NCBI GenBank assembly: GCA_963580455.1
Contig: OY756958.1
Span: forward strand, 27,912,501-27,976,500
Direction: 5' to 3'
From: Euonymus europaeus
Lineage: Eukaryota; Streptophyta; Magnoliopsida; Celastrales; Celastraceae
Length of the DNA: 64,000 bases
Notes under the pieces: model-generated
What the model saw: the letters and a program-made list of their open reading frames with translations, nothing else
Told to the model about the DNA's origin: nothing
Databases searched by the model: none
In this document: piece after piece, positions 34,578 to 45,915 of the stretch
Layout of the letters: each line of letters begins with the position of its first letter
Numbering within the stretch: position 1 is the stretch's first letter
Position numbers and translations under genes: made by a program

Positions 34578-35492
34578 GCTTCGTAGCTACCTGGCAGTAA
34601 TTTTGCGGGTTTCATGTGATTACTTATTTGAAAGTCATTTGCTTTGGAGTTGTTAGCAAAGTCTTTTTATTGTTTCCTCATTTCCTTTGCCAATTTGCGA
34701 CTAGTTGTAATGTGTGCTTCATATGATTGATCAGTAACACTTGACTGTAGATCATCCCAAAATAATGGATTTGATTACTATGGATTTTATTTTGTTTAAG
34801 ATGGAATGCTGTCTCGCTTGATGTGCTCCATAAAACCGCATTTTTGGGTCACTTCTGGCAGGTGAAAATCCACGGGGGTAGGAAATTTTAATTAGTTGCA
34901 TTATGACTGACGTGGATTTTCTTGGGCCCAAACAGGAAAATGGGCCGAATTTTAAATCTCTAATTAGGCCGAACCGTCTACTCTTAATGAATAAAATGTT
35001 ATTTCCTGATACAATGCATGTGACTCTTGAAAATGGATGAGAACATCGACGTGTAAATGGACACGATATGGCAGTTAAGGATAAGGACAAAAAGAGAAGA
35101 ATAAACAATGGATACGTGTCCTGTTTCCATTCCTAATTACAAAAATCTAGTTTTGATTTTTTTTTTTGAAGGCACCAAAAGCGTGTTGCATTGCTATTGG
35201 TTTCTTTAATTTTTCTCTACTTTTTTTCTTCTGTTTTTTGAGCAAGTAAAGTAATAGTAAACTGAAGGGAAAAAAAACAAACATTTTTTAAAAAAAAAAA
35301 TTGAAAAAATCAATATATCGGCATATTTGTAAGGAAATTAAATTAAAAGAAAAAGAAGTTCGAAAAAAAATCTAGTGGTAAGTTCGTAAATAAGACGATA
35401 GTTAATGCCATTTAGTTTGATATCCAATTATATATCGACTGCTCCACTCATCCTTATCCGCTGCAACTCAGTAACCCTTTCTGATAGCAACA
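34578..35492. other. Intergenic between BADC and ERD15
   Basis: BADC 3' UTR and ERD15 promoter, with A/T tracts at 35159-35168 and 35270-35310. GACGTGG (34909-34915) and ACGTGT words (35050, 35115) could be ABRE/G-box-like, fitting a stress-responsive gene, but this is only suggestive. Confidence 0.45.
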
Positions 35493-36027
35493 ATGGGCGT
35501 TGTCTCTTTGAGATCATCTTCTACGTTATCATCAACGTTGAATCCTAACGCTCCGATGTTCGTGCCGCTGGCCTATCGGACGGTGGAGGACTTCTCGGAC
35601 CAGTGGTGGGCCCTTATCCAGTCCTCCCCTTGGTTCCGCGACTACTGGCTGCAGGAACGTTACCTCGATCCTCAATCCGACCCTTCTTTCCATGATATTT
35701 TTGATCCCGTCCTTGCGGATCTCGACTCTCTCCTCGACGACTTCGAATTTGACGAGACCATCAAGAATCGTAAGTGTATTGAATAATGGAGTTTAGCTGC
35801 TTGATTGAATGTTTCACTTAATCGAATAGCTGAATCGGTTTTTGTTTTTGTTTTTTTTTGCTGATAAAGGAGAGGAGGAGGATCTGCGGCGGGATCTGGT
35901 GAAGATCGGATCCGAGAAGTGGCGCAAGGGACGGATCGTGGCGGATGCTCCGAGGTATGCGGAGAAGGCACCGAAGATCGTGAACATGAAAGTGGTTAGT
36001 CCAAGGATGATCCACCAGCCCAGGTGA
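35493..36027 (+). CDS. ERD15: ERD15 / CID1-type PAM2 protein
   Basis: Two exons: 35493-35769 and 35870-36027; 144 aa, usual length for this family. The N-terminal PAM2 motif [16 protein letters not shown] binds the MLLE domain of poly(A)-binding protein. It is followed by the family block [20 protein letters not shown] and YWLQERY. An acidic segment ([19 protein letters not shown]) and a basic C-terminal helix ([26 protein letters not shown]) complete it. Family role: small acidic protein rapidly induced by dehydration and ABA, which modulates ABA and defence responses. Start chosen because the PAM2 spacing matches known members. Confidence 0.92.
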
Positions 36028-36443
36028 AGAGAGATCATTATCTGGCCGAGTGACTCGGTGTGAGTTGGAGGAGTAGGCTCCAAGTTGGAATAGTTTCTGT
36101 ACATAGAAGTTAGAACTGACTTCTCATTTCCTTTACTGTACTTGCGTTCTTCTGTTCATGTGTAGCTGTGCTTATCTTTCCTCGTTTGTAATCTCTTCCT
36201 TAATCGAGTAAATCAAATAACAGAATGAGAGAACTTATTATTGTTTTATTTGGGATGATTTTGATCGCCGGATTGATGAAAATGGAACAATTAGAGAAGA
36301 TACAATGTAATCTTCATGGCATCCTAGGAATTAAGGAAGTAATTATACAGCCGACAAAATGAACTAGTCTGTGACAATGCTTCAAGAAATGGAGTCACGC
36401 TCCTTCACCCTCTCTCTATGTAGTTACCATGTTTGACTCAGGC
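36028..36443. other. Convergent intergenic region
   Basis: ERD15 3' UTR and the 3' UTR of the minus-strand metal-binding protein gene. No other feature recognised. Confidence 0.6.
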
Positions 36444-36867
36444 TCAACAATTGAGTTGGTCTCCTCCCTCCCAAATGGTTGCAGACTTGCCAATCTTTTG
36501 TAGAACTTTGACAACTTGATCTGTTGTGACATTTCCTGTCACTATGACCTTATTTAGCTGAGTATCCACATCATAACTCTCTATATCTGCAATAATATAC
36601 ACAAATTCAGGAACCAATAATGTTACTTGCTAATGGAAACATAGAATGATATGATGAGAGGAGGAGGTGGAGGAGGTGTTTTTGGGATGAGATTTCACCT
36701 TCTATCTTCTTGATGGCTTTCAAGATCTTCTTTATGCACTCATCACAGTGCAAACCCACTTTCAATTCCACTACCTGTTTTAGAATTTAAATTTCAACAA
36801 CAATTAGGACTGCAGCTCAATAGGTAAGAATGAAATATTCAGAAATTGGGTGACTTACATTAGTCAT
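36444..36867 (-). CDS. Small heavy-metal-associated (HMA) domain protein
   Basis: Three exons on the minus strand: 36867-36859 (only 9 nt, Met-Thr-Asn), 36774-36699, 36586-36444; 75 aa, phases 0 and 1 consistent with GTAAGT and GTGAAA donors. The product is a single HMA fold: VVELKVGLHCDECIKKILKA with the metal-binding CxxC (CDEC), then DIESYDVDTQLNKVIVTG and VVKVLQKIGKSATIWE. Such one-domain proteins bind Cu+, Zn2+ or Cd2+ and act as cytosolic metallochaperones. The C-terminus (GGDQLNC) lacks a CaaX box, so it is not a typical isoprenylated HIPP. The gene is short and split, so ORF scans would miss it. Confidence 0.9.
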
Positions 36868-37197
36868 GTTGAGTAGAAGAAACAATGAAGCAAGTAAGAA
36901 ATAGTTGAAGTGAATCGAAGGTATTTATGTAATGGCGGTGGAAGAATTGGATTCTTGACGTGATTGATGTAAGCTTTTGATTTATTCTCTTAATTTTCTA
37001 ATTTTCTTACCTTTTGACTTTAATGAGAGGTGAGTCTCCACCAAAGCATGACTCTGCTAGGCGTGGACGGGACAACTTTGGGTGCTGTTCTTTCACCAAT
37101 TATCAGTCATCGGTGGTGGTTGGCACTTGGCAGCTGTAAGAACCGGACATGGAGAATTCCTTGTCTTTTAGTGCATTTACATCAAAGCAACGACTAT
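36868..37197. other. HMA gene upstream region
   Basis: Promoter side of the minus-strand HMA gene, no further feature. A short frame at 37030-37233 has no recognisable content. Confidence 0.5.
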
Positions 37198-37470
37198 GGA
37201 TCAACGACAACTGACACTTTGTTCGCTCTTTGAGTAAATCACGACCCGTGGGCTTTTCAATTTAAGGCCATCAGCCCATTTGCCTTTCAAATAGGCCTAA
37301 AGTCTTACTTGGGCTTAAATCAGTCATCATTGGTCTAGTCGTCATGATCAGCTTATTAAAAGGCTATTAGTGTTTTCTTTTTTGACCCCCTAAGAGTTTG
37401 CTTTCTTTGAAGGTCGTGGGTTCAATTTCTATAAATTTGCATATGAAACTACCAAATTCTAACATGAGAA
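37198..37470 (+). repeat. Direct repeat, copy 1
   Basis: Shares TTGGGCTTAAATCAGTCATC, GGTCTAG, AGCTTATTAA and TTTGCTTTCTTTG with copy 2, in the same order. Similarity is partial, with substitutions and indels. The nature of the repeat is unknown; a GGTTCAATTTC word could be a B box. Confidence 0.65.
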
Positions 37471-37573
37471 ATGTATGATAATTTTAAAAAAATTATTTCA
37501 AGCCTAATTATGATTTACAATGGTCTCCATTGTAGAAAAAGTACAGCAACAGCAGAGCCAGGAATTCACTCTG

Positions 37574-37769
37574 GATCATGGACAACTAACACATTGCTCG
37601 TTCTATGAGCACATCACTACCCGAGTGCTTTTCAAGTAAGCCCATTTGTCTTTCATAGTCTTGGGCTTAAATCAGTCATCGATGGTCTAGATTAGCTTAT
37701 TAACATTCTTGTGTTGTTTTTTTTTACCACCTAAACTAAGAGTGAGAAATCATATCTTAGTTTAATAGT
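37574..37769 (+). repeat. Direct repeat, copy 2, interrupted by the hAT element
   Basis: Begins TGGATCATGGACAACTAACA, parallel to TGGATCAACGACAACTGACA in copy 1. It runs to the hAT target site and resumes at 41206 (GAGAATTTGCTTTCTTTGG), showing that the transposon landed inside this copy. Confidence 0.65.
37762..37769. repeat. hAT target-site duplication (left)
   Basis: TTAATAGT, identical to 41198-41205; 8 bp is the size made by hAT transposases. Confidence 0.92.
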
Positions 37770-40700
37770 CAGTGGCGGAGGCAGAAAGTTTCACTTGGGG
37801 GGCAAAAGCTAAAAAAAAAAATATTTTCATAACTTCATTTTTTTATATACACAATAACAATGTAAAAGAAAGGCAAACAATCAACAAGAATAAAAATATA
37901 AAATTACCTGTTACATTTGATAGTTTCACTGGTTCTTTAAAAGCAACATGAGAAGAAAAAAATGCCACAAACATGGCTGCAACACAAAATTGACCTGCAA
38001 TATAACATAAGTAATTAAAAGAAAGTCAAACATAATTCAATAATATATTTTAGAATGAGAAAACTCACATTATAATTGTTCTCTTCGAGTCTTCATATTT
38101 TGAAATCTCTTCATAATGGCTTCATTATCAATCACATCAAAGATCTCCTTCTCAATGTATACAACCAAATTGTCATTCATCCAATTATCTCCCATCCTAT
38201 TCCGCAGTTTGCTCTTAATAATATTCATAGCAGAAAATACCCTCTCTACTGTAGCAGTTGCAACTGGTAGAAGTAATGACAATTTAATAAGCATATATAC
38301 CAATGGAAATATCAAATGCTTTCTTTTTTGCACCATTTTCTCCGCAAGACCAGCAATGCCTTTGATAGAAGAAAACTCATCATTGCTACGAACATCAATA
38401 ATATATGTTTCAAGCTGATCATCAAGTATCATAAGGTCCACTGTAGAAAATTCCTCTGGATAAAACTGAGCAAAGCGAATAAGCTTTTCTTTATTAAAAG
38501 CAGAGAATGAGTCACTTGGGTTCAAACATGCCACACAAAGAAGTAACTCTGTACTTGCCTCAGTAAAACGATCATCTAACTCATTAAGTTGCATATCAAT
38601 GATTTTATTGAACAACTCATAACGAAAATGATGTAGATTTGTAACCCCCTGAGATCATCGCCTAGGACGTCCACGAAGTTTGAACTCAGCATCCATGTTT
38701 GGAATATCAATAGCATGTTTGATACAAAAGGATGACACTTCTTCAAACAAAGAATCCCAATCGTTTACCCTCATCATTTTGAATCGTGCCTTTGATGTTT
38801 TTAACAAACTCATAGCATTCTCGATATCCTGATCTTGCCTTTGTAATGCTTGTGATAATTCATTTGTAACTGCTAGTATCTTTCTCAAGCAATGAAGCAT
38901 GAACACAAAATGAAATGATTCCATAACATCTGTTAAGACAGCTGCTTCAGTTCTCTGTTCCGAGGTGAACCCGTCCTCCCTCACAATCTCAAGCACATCA
39001 ACAACGGATGAAAACATAGAAAGAAGACGAACAATTGTAACATAGTGGGAGCCACCATGCCTTCTCAGAGAAGTTTCTTGATTCAAGCCTTGTCCACTAG
39101 AAAGTTCCCCCTTTTCAAGCCCTTCAATAATTCTAGCATATTGTTTTTCTCTAATCACCTCCATCCTTTTACAAGATGCTCCAACTATGTTCAAAATACT
39201 GGAAATAAAATTAAAGACATCTCCAACTTCATTATGCTTCTTCGTAACAGCCACTAGAGTCAATTGAAGTTGGTGAGCAAAACAATGCACATAGTAGGCA
39301 CTCGGATTGTCATTCAGAATAAGTGCTTTCAAACCATTGAATTCACCACGCATATTACTGGCTCCGTCATACCCTTGACCACGCAATCTTGATATGCTTA
39401 ACCCATGCTTAGAAAACAAAGCTTCAATAGCTACCTTGAGTGAACTAGCAGTCGTATCTGACACATGTTGAATGCCAAGAAAACGTTCAATTATATGGCC
39501 ATGATTGTCCACATATCGCAAAATAACTGCCATTTGTTCCTTGATTGATATATCACGTGACTCATGAATTAAAATAGAAAATAATGAGTCACCCAAATCT
39601 TTGATAATCACATCAGTAATCTCATTTGCAGCAGCTCGAGTAATCTCCTTTTGAATGTCTGGAGAAGTCAATTTGTTATGCCCAGGATCACTCTCAGTAA
39701 CTCTTTTGATGGCTTCATTGTTTCTAGAAAGGAAACCCAAGAGCTCTAGATAATTCCCTTGGTTTCTTGAACTTTCACTTTCATCATGACCACAGAATGC
39801 AAGCCCTTGATTCAATAAAAAACGGACACACTCTATTGAAGCATTCAATCGGATTCGATAATCACTTCGACTCTTGGTTGTCTGCTTAGATAACAAACTC
39901 ATGATACTTTGTTTTTCATTCATCAAATTATCACATTTTAATCGGCATGCATTGTGAACACTATTTGACTTTCCAATATGAAGAACAAATCTCTCATTTT
40001 TCTTCCAATTTGAGAACCCATCGCCCACAAACGAATCACCACCACTCCCTTTTGACTTGAATAGGTAACAATACAAGCAAAAAGCAGCATCTTTGGCTAT
40101 ACTGTACTCTAACCAAGTTGGATATGCACCAAACCAAGCCGGATTGAACCGTCGTAATACATTCCCAAATTATTTTTGAGGAAAATCATGTTGCACAGGT
40201 TGACAAGGACCCTTTTGTAGATAAGCTCTTCGAATTTCATCCCTAACATTCACATGAGATTCATAAATTGGTCTCCTTAGGCCAGGGTCAGCAAGAAGAT
40301 CATTGATGTTGATTTCTGTATGGCTTTTTTTTGAACTTGGATTTTCAGATGACTCCCCAATAGATTTACGTTTGAAAAACTTGTCTAGTGACATCTTAAT
40401 TTGCGAGAGGAACCTAAATAATAAGCAATTCAATAATTCAAATCCAACAATTTAGAAGACAGAGTGCCAGGGCAGAACAATTCAACAATTTACAATTTAG
40501 AAGTCACAACAATTCAACAATTCAAAAATCCAGTGACAATGTAAGAATTGAAGAAACAAATGACAGATGTGCAATAATAGATGACAGATTCACACTTGAC
40601 AGAACCAAAATTGGTCCAAGAGAACTGATTAACTGAAGAAGGCAATAGCCTACTGCCCTGTCTACACTCTACCGGCTACAGCCGAATGCCCAAACAATTA

Positions 40701-41197
40701 ACAAATTAGAAACCTAAAGGCTAAAGAGTAGAAAACTAACTTGGAGACTGTAGAGGTCGGAGCGCCAGATGACCCAGATCAGATAGGCCCAGGGCGGCCG
40801 GCGAGAGGCACCGCTGGATTCCAAAGATTGAGAGCGGAGATTATATGCTGGTGAGGGCCGTGAGGCAAAGTGACGGAGGCACTAGGCAGGGACGCAGGGA
40901 AGTGGGGAACTCTGAACTTTCCTCTTTTTTAACTTTTCAATAATGTTAAGTAAAGACTGTAAAGTATAATTTAATAATTGTATAACATTTAATAATTGTA
41001 TAACATTGAGAAAGGTGAGCTGACCAGTCCAGCTATAAAGCATAAAACATCAAAATTGACTTTGTTACAAGAGAAAACATAATAACTATTAAATTTTTTT
41101 TAAGGGGGCAAATATATGAATTAAATATATTATTATATTAAACCTTTTTTTTGAGGGGGCAGTTGCCCCCTCAAACACCCACGTGGCTCCGCCACTG
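37770..41197 (-). mobile_element. hAT transposon (Tip100-like), near-intact, 3428 bp
   Basis: Ends are CAGTGGCGGAG and CTCCGCCACTG, an 11-bp terminal inverted repeat close to the CAGGGGCGGAGC end of Tip100-type hATs. Perfect 8-bp target duplications flank it. A subterminal palindrome (GGGGGCAGTTGCCCCC) lies at 41156-41171, and a 19-bp AT-rich tandem duplication near 40972-41008. One transposase frame on the minus strand fills the middle. Perfect flanks indicate a recent insertion. Confidence 0.93.
38070..40394 (-). pseudogene. hAT transposase with two in-frame stops
   Basis: A single reading frame of 775 codons from MSLDKFFKRKS (40394) to TAA 38070-38072. It is broken only by TAA at 40170-40172 and TGA at 38655-38657; no frameshift was found. 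Order: basic N-terminus, TTF/ZMYM-type zinc-finger region (FNPAWFGAYPTWLEY, DAAFCLYCYLF), DUF4371 RNase H-like core (SILIHESRDIS, GQGYDGASNMRGEFNGLKA, HCFAHQLQLTLV), and the C-terminal hATC dimerisation domain (LPVATATVERVFSAMNIIKS). The family excises and reinserts the element. With the stops this copy could act only with readthrough or a helper copy. Confidence 0.92.
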
Positions 41198-41205
41198 TTA
41201 ATAGT
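41198..41205. repeat. hAT target-site duplication (right)
   Basis: TTAATAGT, exact copy of 37762-37769. Confidence 0.92.
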
Positions 41206-41877
41206 TAGGAGAGAATTTGCTTTCTTTGGAGGTTGTGGTTTCAATGTATATATGTAAATTTACATATAAAATGATCATGTATTTTTCTAACTTGTTTGGG
41301 GTTATTATAGATAGCATTAAGCACTCATAATTTGTTGAATATCAAGGTGAAGACCAAATTGGGATTTGACCACCCAACAACAAAAGACTGAAAGAGTTCC
41401 AAATTGATTGTGACCACTGACCAATTATGGTGTCATGGATGGATGGTTCAAAAAATTATTAATTAAAGGTATAATTGATCTTTTTCCCCTTAATCCACAT
41501 TCCCTTGCATCGGACAGCAACCGGTTGACCATTAGAGTATTAAAGAAATGAATATAATCCTCCAATAAAATAGCGCCACGTATCAAACAAGCTTGACGTA
41601 ACCGCACCACGAAGCAGAAGATCTGCGTTGGAAATAACGCCACAGTTAATGGTTATCAACTTATCAGAAAACGCCACGTGCCATCCTCTCGTTGGCTCCC
41701 TACTAAAAAGTCAAAATAGCATCTCTTCTCCTCTTTCTATCTTCTAAGAAAACTAATACGCAAGCCTCCTCATTGTATTATTCTTTAGCTTCTCTCACAG
41801 ATTTCCTCGAAACATCATCGAAACCCAGAACAGAACAGAGAGAGAATATCACAAATCGAAAGAATTCGCAGCCAAAA
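41206..41877. other. Remainder of direct repeat copy 2, then CAN promoter and leader
   Basis: The first about 90 bp continue the interrupted direct repeat. The rest is the upstream region of the nuclease gene, with CACGT words near 41577 and 41676 and a purine-rich leader before the ATG. Confidence 0.5.
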
Positions 41878-43817
41878 ATGGGCAACGCCCTCAGATTTCT
41901 ATATGGGCACTGTTGCAAGCCAACGGCAGAGGATGACTTGCCGTCTCTGGGGCCGCACGGCATCTCACCCGCCACCGTAGGCGTTTCAGCTCTAGCTCAT
42001 GATCTGCTTAACTTCGAAATCACCTCTCAGGTATCTTCTTTTTCTTTATTCTAATTTCGATTTCTCGGCTAGTCGCAGTAATTTCTGTAACTGATAATTT
42101 GATTTTGAGAGGTTGTCGAGCTAATTAAATGGCTTTTTATTAAAAATGACTCATGTTCTACCAAAAGCAACCCAGAACAGAACAGTACACGTTATGAAGT
42201 TGAAATGACACTCTCTTTAACGAGTTCTTGAATAACAGAAGGATCATTTTTTGTGCTCAAAGAATCACATATGTTGGGTAGATCTTGATCTTGATTATAT
42301 AAAAGATGAGATCTTGATTTCACAATAACACTATATGCGGATGGATGCTTCATGCTCACCTTAACAATTCTGCAACTAGACTTATCACTGATTGGTTTGC
42401 TTGTTTTCCAAAATTTTAAGGTTCCAGAAGGACTCAGTAAACATGTCGTCTCCTCCAAAAAGGCACAAGAAAATTGGTAATTTCAACACCATGTTCCTTG
42501 AATCAATAATGAAATTGTAATCTAGATATACTTTAGCTGAATTCCCCAAAATGTCTTAACGGAATTCTATTAAAATTGATCATTTAAGGTATAGAAAACT
42601 TTCCGAGGCATGGAGAGAGTCAAAACCTCCTCCAAAAACACCTGAAGAGGCTAAGAGGCTTGTAGTTCAGACCTTGAAGAGACACCAAAAGGCAGATGTT
42701 CAGGTAAATTCTGCAGACATTGCTTTGTCTATCCAGTAACTTCAGAATGAGCTTATCGATCAGACTCTAATGTCAGGATTGTCTCTGCATATGATGCTTT
42801 CTCTGTAGGGTTTATTGGCCTTTTATGGTCTTCCTCTTCCTCAAAATATTGTCGAAGTCTCTGTTGGATTCCCTACAATATTGCCAGATGGGGTCAAGTA
42901 TGAGTTCCAGACTCTACCCGTTGATGCAAAAGCAATAGCAGATGGGGACACTATAACTGCGTATGTTAGCGCGACAGATCCCCGGGAATCAGCAAGCGTT
43001 CCTAGGGATGTGCAGACAGCAGCTGTTCAAAGAGAAAAAGCTCGTGCAGTGAGGAATTACCAGAAGGCAGATGCACTGCACCAGAAAATCATCCACTCTG
43101 GATACAGGTAGGTTATCTAGCTTTATCTCTGTTTGCGAAATTCTCTGGCATACCATTGTCCTCTAAAATTATCTTCTGGGTTTAGGGTACTACATATCGA
43201 GAACGAGGAAATTCTTGCTCGAAAGTATCGGATTCGACTTAGGTACTGGTTTTTCCATAAGCTAAATCCTTTTAATGACTCAAAATGGAACGTTAACGAT
43301 CTTGGGTTGGAAAGAATGCAGAGGTGTAGATGCACCGGAGAGCAAAATGCCATATGGGAAAGAGGCAAAAGATGAACTGGTTAAGCTTGTTCAGGGAAAG
43401 TGCTTAAGAGTTCTTATATATGAACAAGATCGATATGGCCGCAGTGTGGGAGATGTGTACTGCAATGGCAAACTAGTTCAGGTACAATTTCCATCCCAAA
43501 CCCATAGAGACCTTAATTAATCATCACCTGTATTTCTAATATATATACGGTGCGAATTAGGAACTGATGCTGAAGAAAGGGCTAGCATGGCACTACACGG
43601 CCTATGACAAGCGCTCGGAATTTGCAGAAGTAAGTAGTTCACAATGCCCTCGCTCATTCTTGGCCTCACTGACTAAACCAAAACTAATATCTGAAGTTTC
43701 ATATATGTATCATACTAGTGGGAGAAAGAGGCTCGAGCAAAACGAGTTGGGTTGTGGGCTTCATCGAACCCTGAGATGCCGTGGGAATGGAGAAAGGACA
43801 GACGTGAAGGCAGATAG
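41878..43817 (+). CDS. CAN: Ca2+-dependent nuclease, staphylococcal-nuclease type (CAN)
   Basis: Eight exons: 41878-42030, 42421-42476, 42589-42703, 42809-43107, 43186-43242, 43322-43481, 43561-43629, 43719-43817; 335 aa. [15 protein letters not shown] gives an N-myristoylation Gly2 with nearby Cys for palmitoylation, predicting plasma-membrane attachment as shown for Arabidopsis CAN1/CAN2. The N-terminal domain has [20 protein letters not shown]. The SNase fold runs from [20 protein letters not shown] to [38 protein letters not shown] and [11 protein letters not shown], ending [14 protein letters not shown] and PWEWRK. Active-site Asp and Arg motifs are present. Family role: degrades DNA and RNA with Ca2+, linked to programmed cell death. 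From memory, Arabidopsis CAN1 and BADC1 lie close together on chromosome 3, which would match this order. Confidence 0.93.
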
Positions 43818-44031
43818 CATTCCCCTAGCTAATTAAAGCAGCTAGCAGTCACAGAAGATTGATCAGTGGTCAAAACTGTAAATAGTATTCAAGCGATGCA
43901 TTTCTCTGCATAACCTCCTTTCAAAAATTGACTGGGAATTGAAGAGCATGAGACATTTGAATTATTTAGAGAGATGTAACTTATTTGAATTGATAATGCA
44001 TTTAAAGTTACTTATTGCTCAATGTTAATTG

Positions 44032-45915
44032 TTAAATGGGAATTTTTTCCAAGAACATTAAAGACATGTAATCCTTGACATATTCTGGTTCTGTATATCC
44101 ATCTCCAAACTAGTACCATTTTCCAAAGCCGCGTATCTGGTTTATGGCTACCGACATGAGATGATTTGAGATAGGAGTCGGCTTCATGAACTCCTGGTTT
44201 ATGATCTTCCACTCGTTTTCAAAAATCTTTTCAAAATAGTCAATCACTTCCTCTTCTGAGAGACTATATTGCTTCATGTAACATTCAACGCTCAAAGAAG
44301 ATTGTCCAGTTGTTTGTACACGCTTAAAGAAGGAAGGAAAAAAAAAAGATTTTAAGATGTTGGAAGACATGTATAAATATATACTAACTAGTAATATAAC
44401 GTACCTTATGGGATATGATGTCGTTGGTAAGACGAATGATTACGTTGAGTGCCACTATAAGTCTATGATTACTTGGCAACCATTGAAATGCATCAGCTTT
44501 TGCATTTTCCTATCCCAACAAAAGATGCCGCCGTTATCAGACGAGCCGCACCTGTGATGCGTCCAAGAATCATGTATTCTGTATTCATTCAATGTGGGAA
44601 TGTATCCTTTGTCAAACCACTGAGTTTCCTTATGGTAGGCATCTGAAATCTCCTGAAACTTGTTATCGCAAACAAAACAAAACAAACCTTGGGACAATCT
44701 TGTGGAAGGGCTGCTCCAAGGCATTCATTATATGTTTTGCCATATGCTGGCTAAGGCTTATCTCCTTCACCAATGCCTTCAAGTGAGTTGTTGTGAGCGA
44801 AAGGGCTTTGTCGAGAAAATCTTCTCCAGGCTGGTTAACATGACAAGCTTCATACAAATTCAACACGGCTTTTGTATTGCTTTCATTCGCCTTCAATTTT
44901 CCATCAACATCCAGGAATTTATTGAAAACAACTGATGATTCATATATCACAAATACAACAAGTCATAATCTTTACCATAACAAGTTGTATAATACTCTCT
45001 CCATCCCTAGTTAATAAGTTGTATTTCTATTTTGATTTGTCCAAAATTATAGCCTACTTCTTTATTAAAAATAAGTAAAAATAACTAGTTTATTAATCTA
45101 CCCTCATTTATTGTGTATCTTTGTCAACAAATGATATTAAATTCTAGCAATAATAAGATGTGAGTGAACTAGTCTTAATAATGAATATATTAGAAAGAAA
45201 ACTAATTAAATTTATTATTTTAATGATATTAATTGAATCTTGTTAATGTGTATGAAAAAAGCAAACGAGCTTAGTAACTATATATGATACGTACCACAAG
45301 ATATATCATATCCATACTGCTGTCTACATAACCGGAACAGACGAGCCATCGTATCCAAATCATAGTCATTATCGCGGAAATTGTTATCTTCCCCGTAAAA
45401 CAACTTATGTAATTGGAGTTCAATCTCAGTTTCGTAGTGATATGCTGGGACGAGCCTCGATAGCAAGTCAATCAAATGAATATTCTGGACTGGATTGCTT
45501 GTCGAAGCCATTAACATATCCTTCACTTCTTCTTTTAGAACATTTACCTCTCGTGTATGATTCATAATCCTGCATCACCATGGAATTAATTTATATATCA
45601 AAGCTAATTACTGCTAATTACTATTGATTATTCATAATGCAGCGTAGTCCGTACCGATAGCATAGAAGAAGTGACGGAATTTATAAAATGATCACCCCAC
45701 ACAGTTGGAGCAAAGTTTGCGCGTTTACGCAAAATTTCTTGATCGGTCTTGGTCGAAGCTTGCACCTGATAATTAAGCCTTGTTTTCGACTTCTTCATAT
45801 TGAAGCCACCGGAAAATCCAGTGGCGAAGTCGGCGGGTCGATTCCAAAGTGGCCGCCGAATTACTTGCTTGGAGTAGGATGGTAAACCTAGAGGCACTGC
45901 AGACAGTGTTGCCAT
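44032..45915 (-). pseudogene. Terpene synthase pseudogene (tandem copy A)
   Basis: Sister of the intact gene at 48037-51517. Exon 1 (45915-45655) and its splice site are intact. Exon 2 (45569-45295) has lost 2 bp near 45551 (GAGAGAG in the sister, GAGAG here), which shifts the frame, and gained one Gln codon (CRQQYGYD). Exon 3 starts at 44931 but stops near 44687, where it is joined within a TTTG microhomology to the intron before the sister's exon 6. The exons with RDR and the metal-binding DDxxD are therefore deleted. Exon 6 is frame-shifted and the last exon has TAG in GKWY-stop-FGD near 44112. It cannot make an active synthase. Confidence 0.9.
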
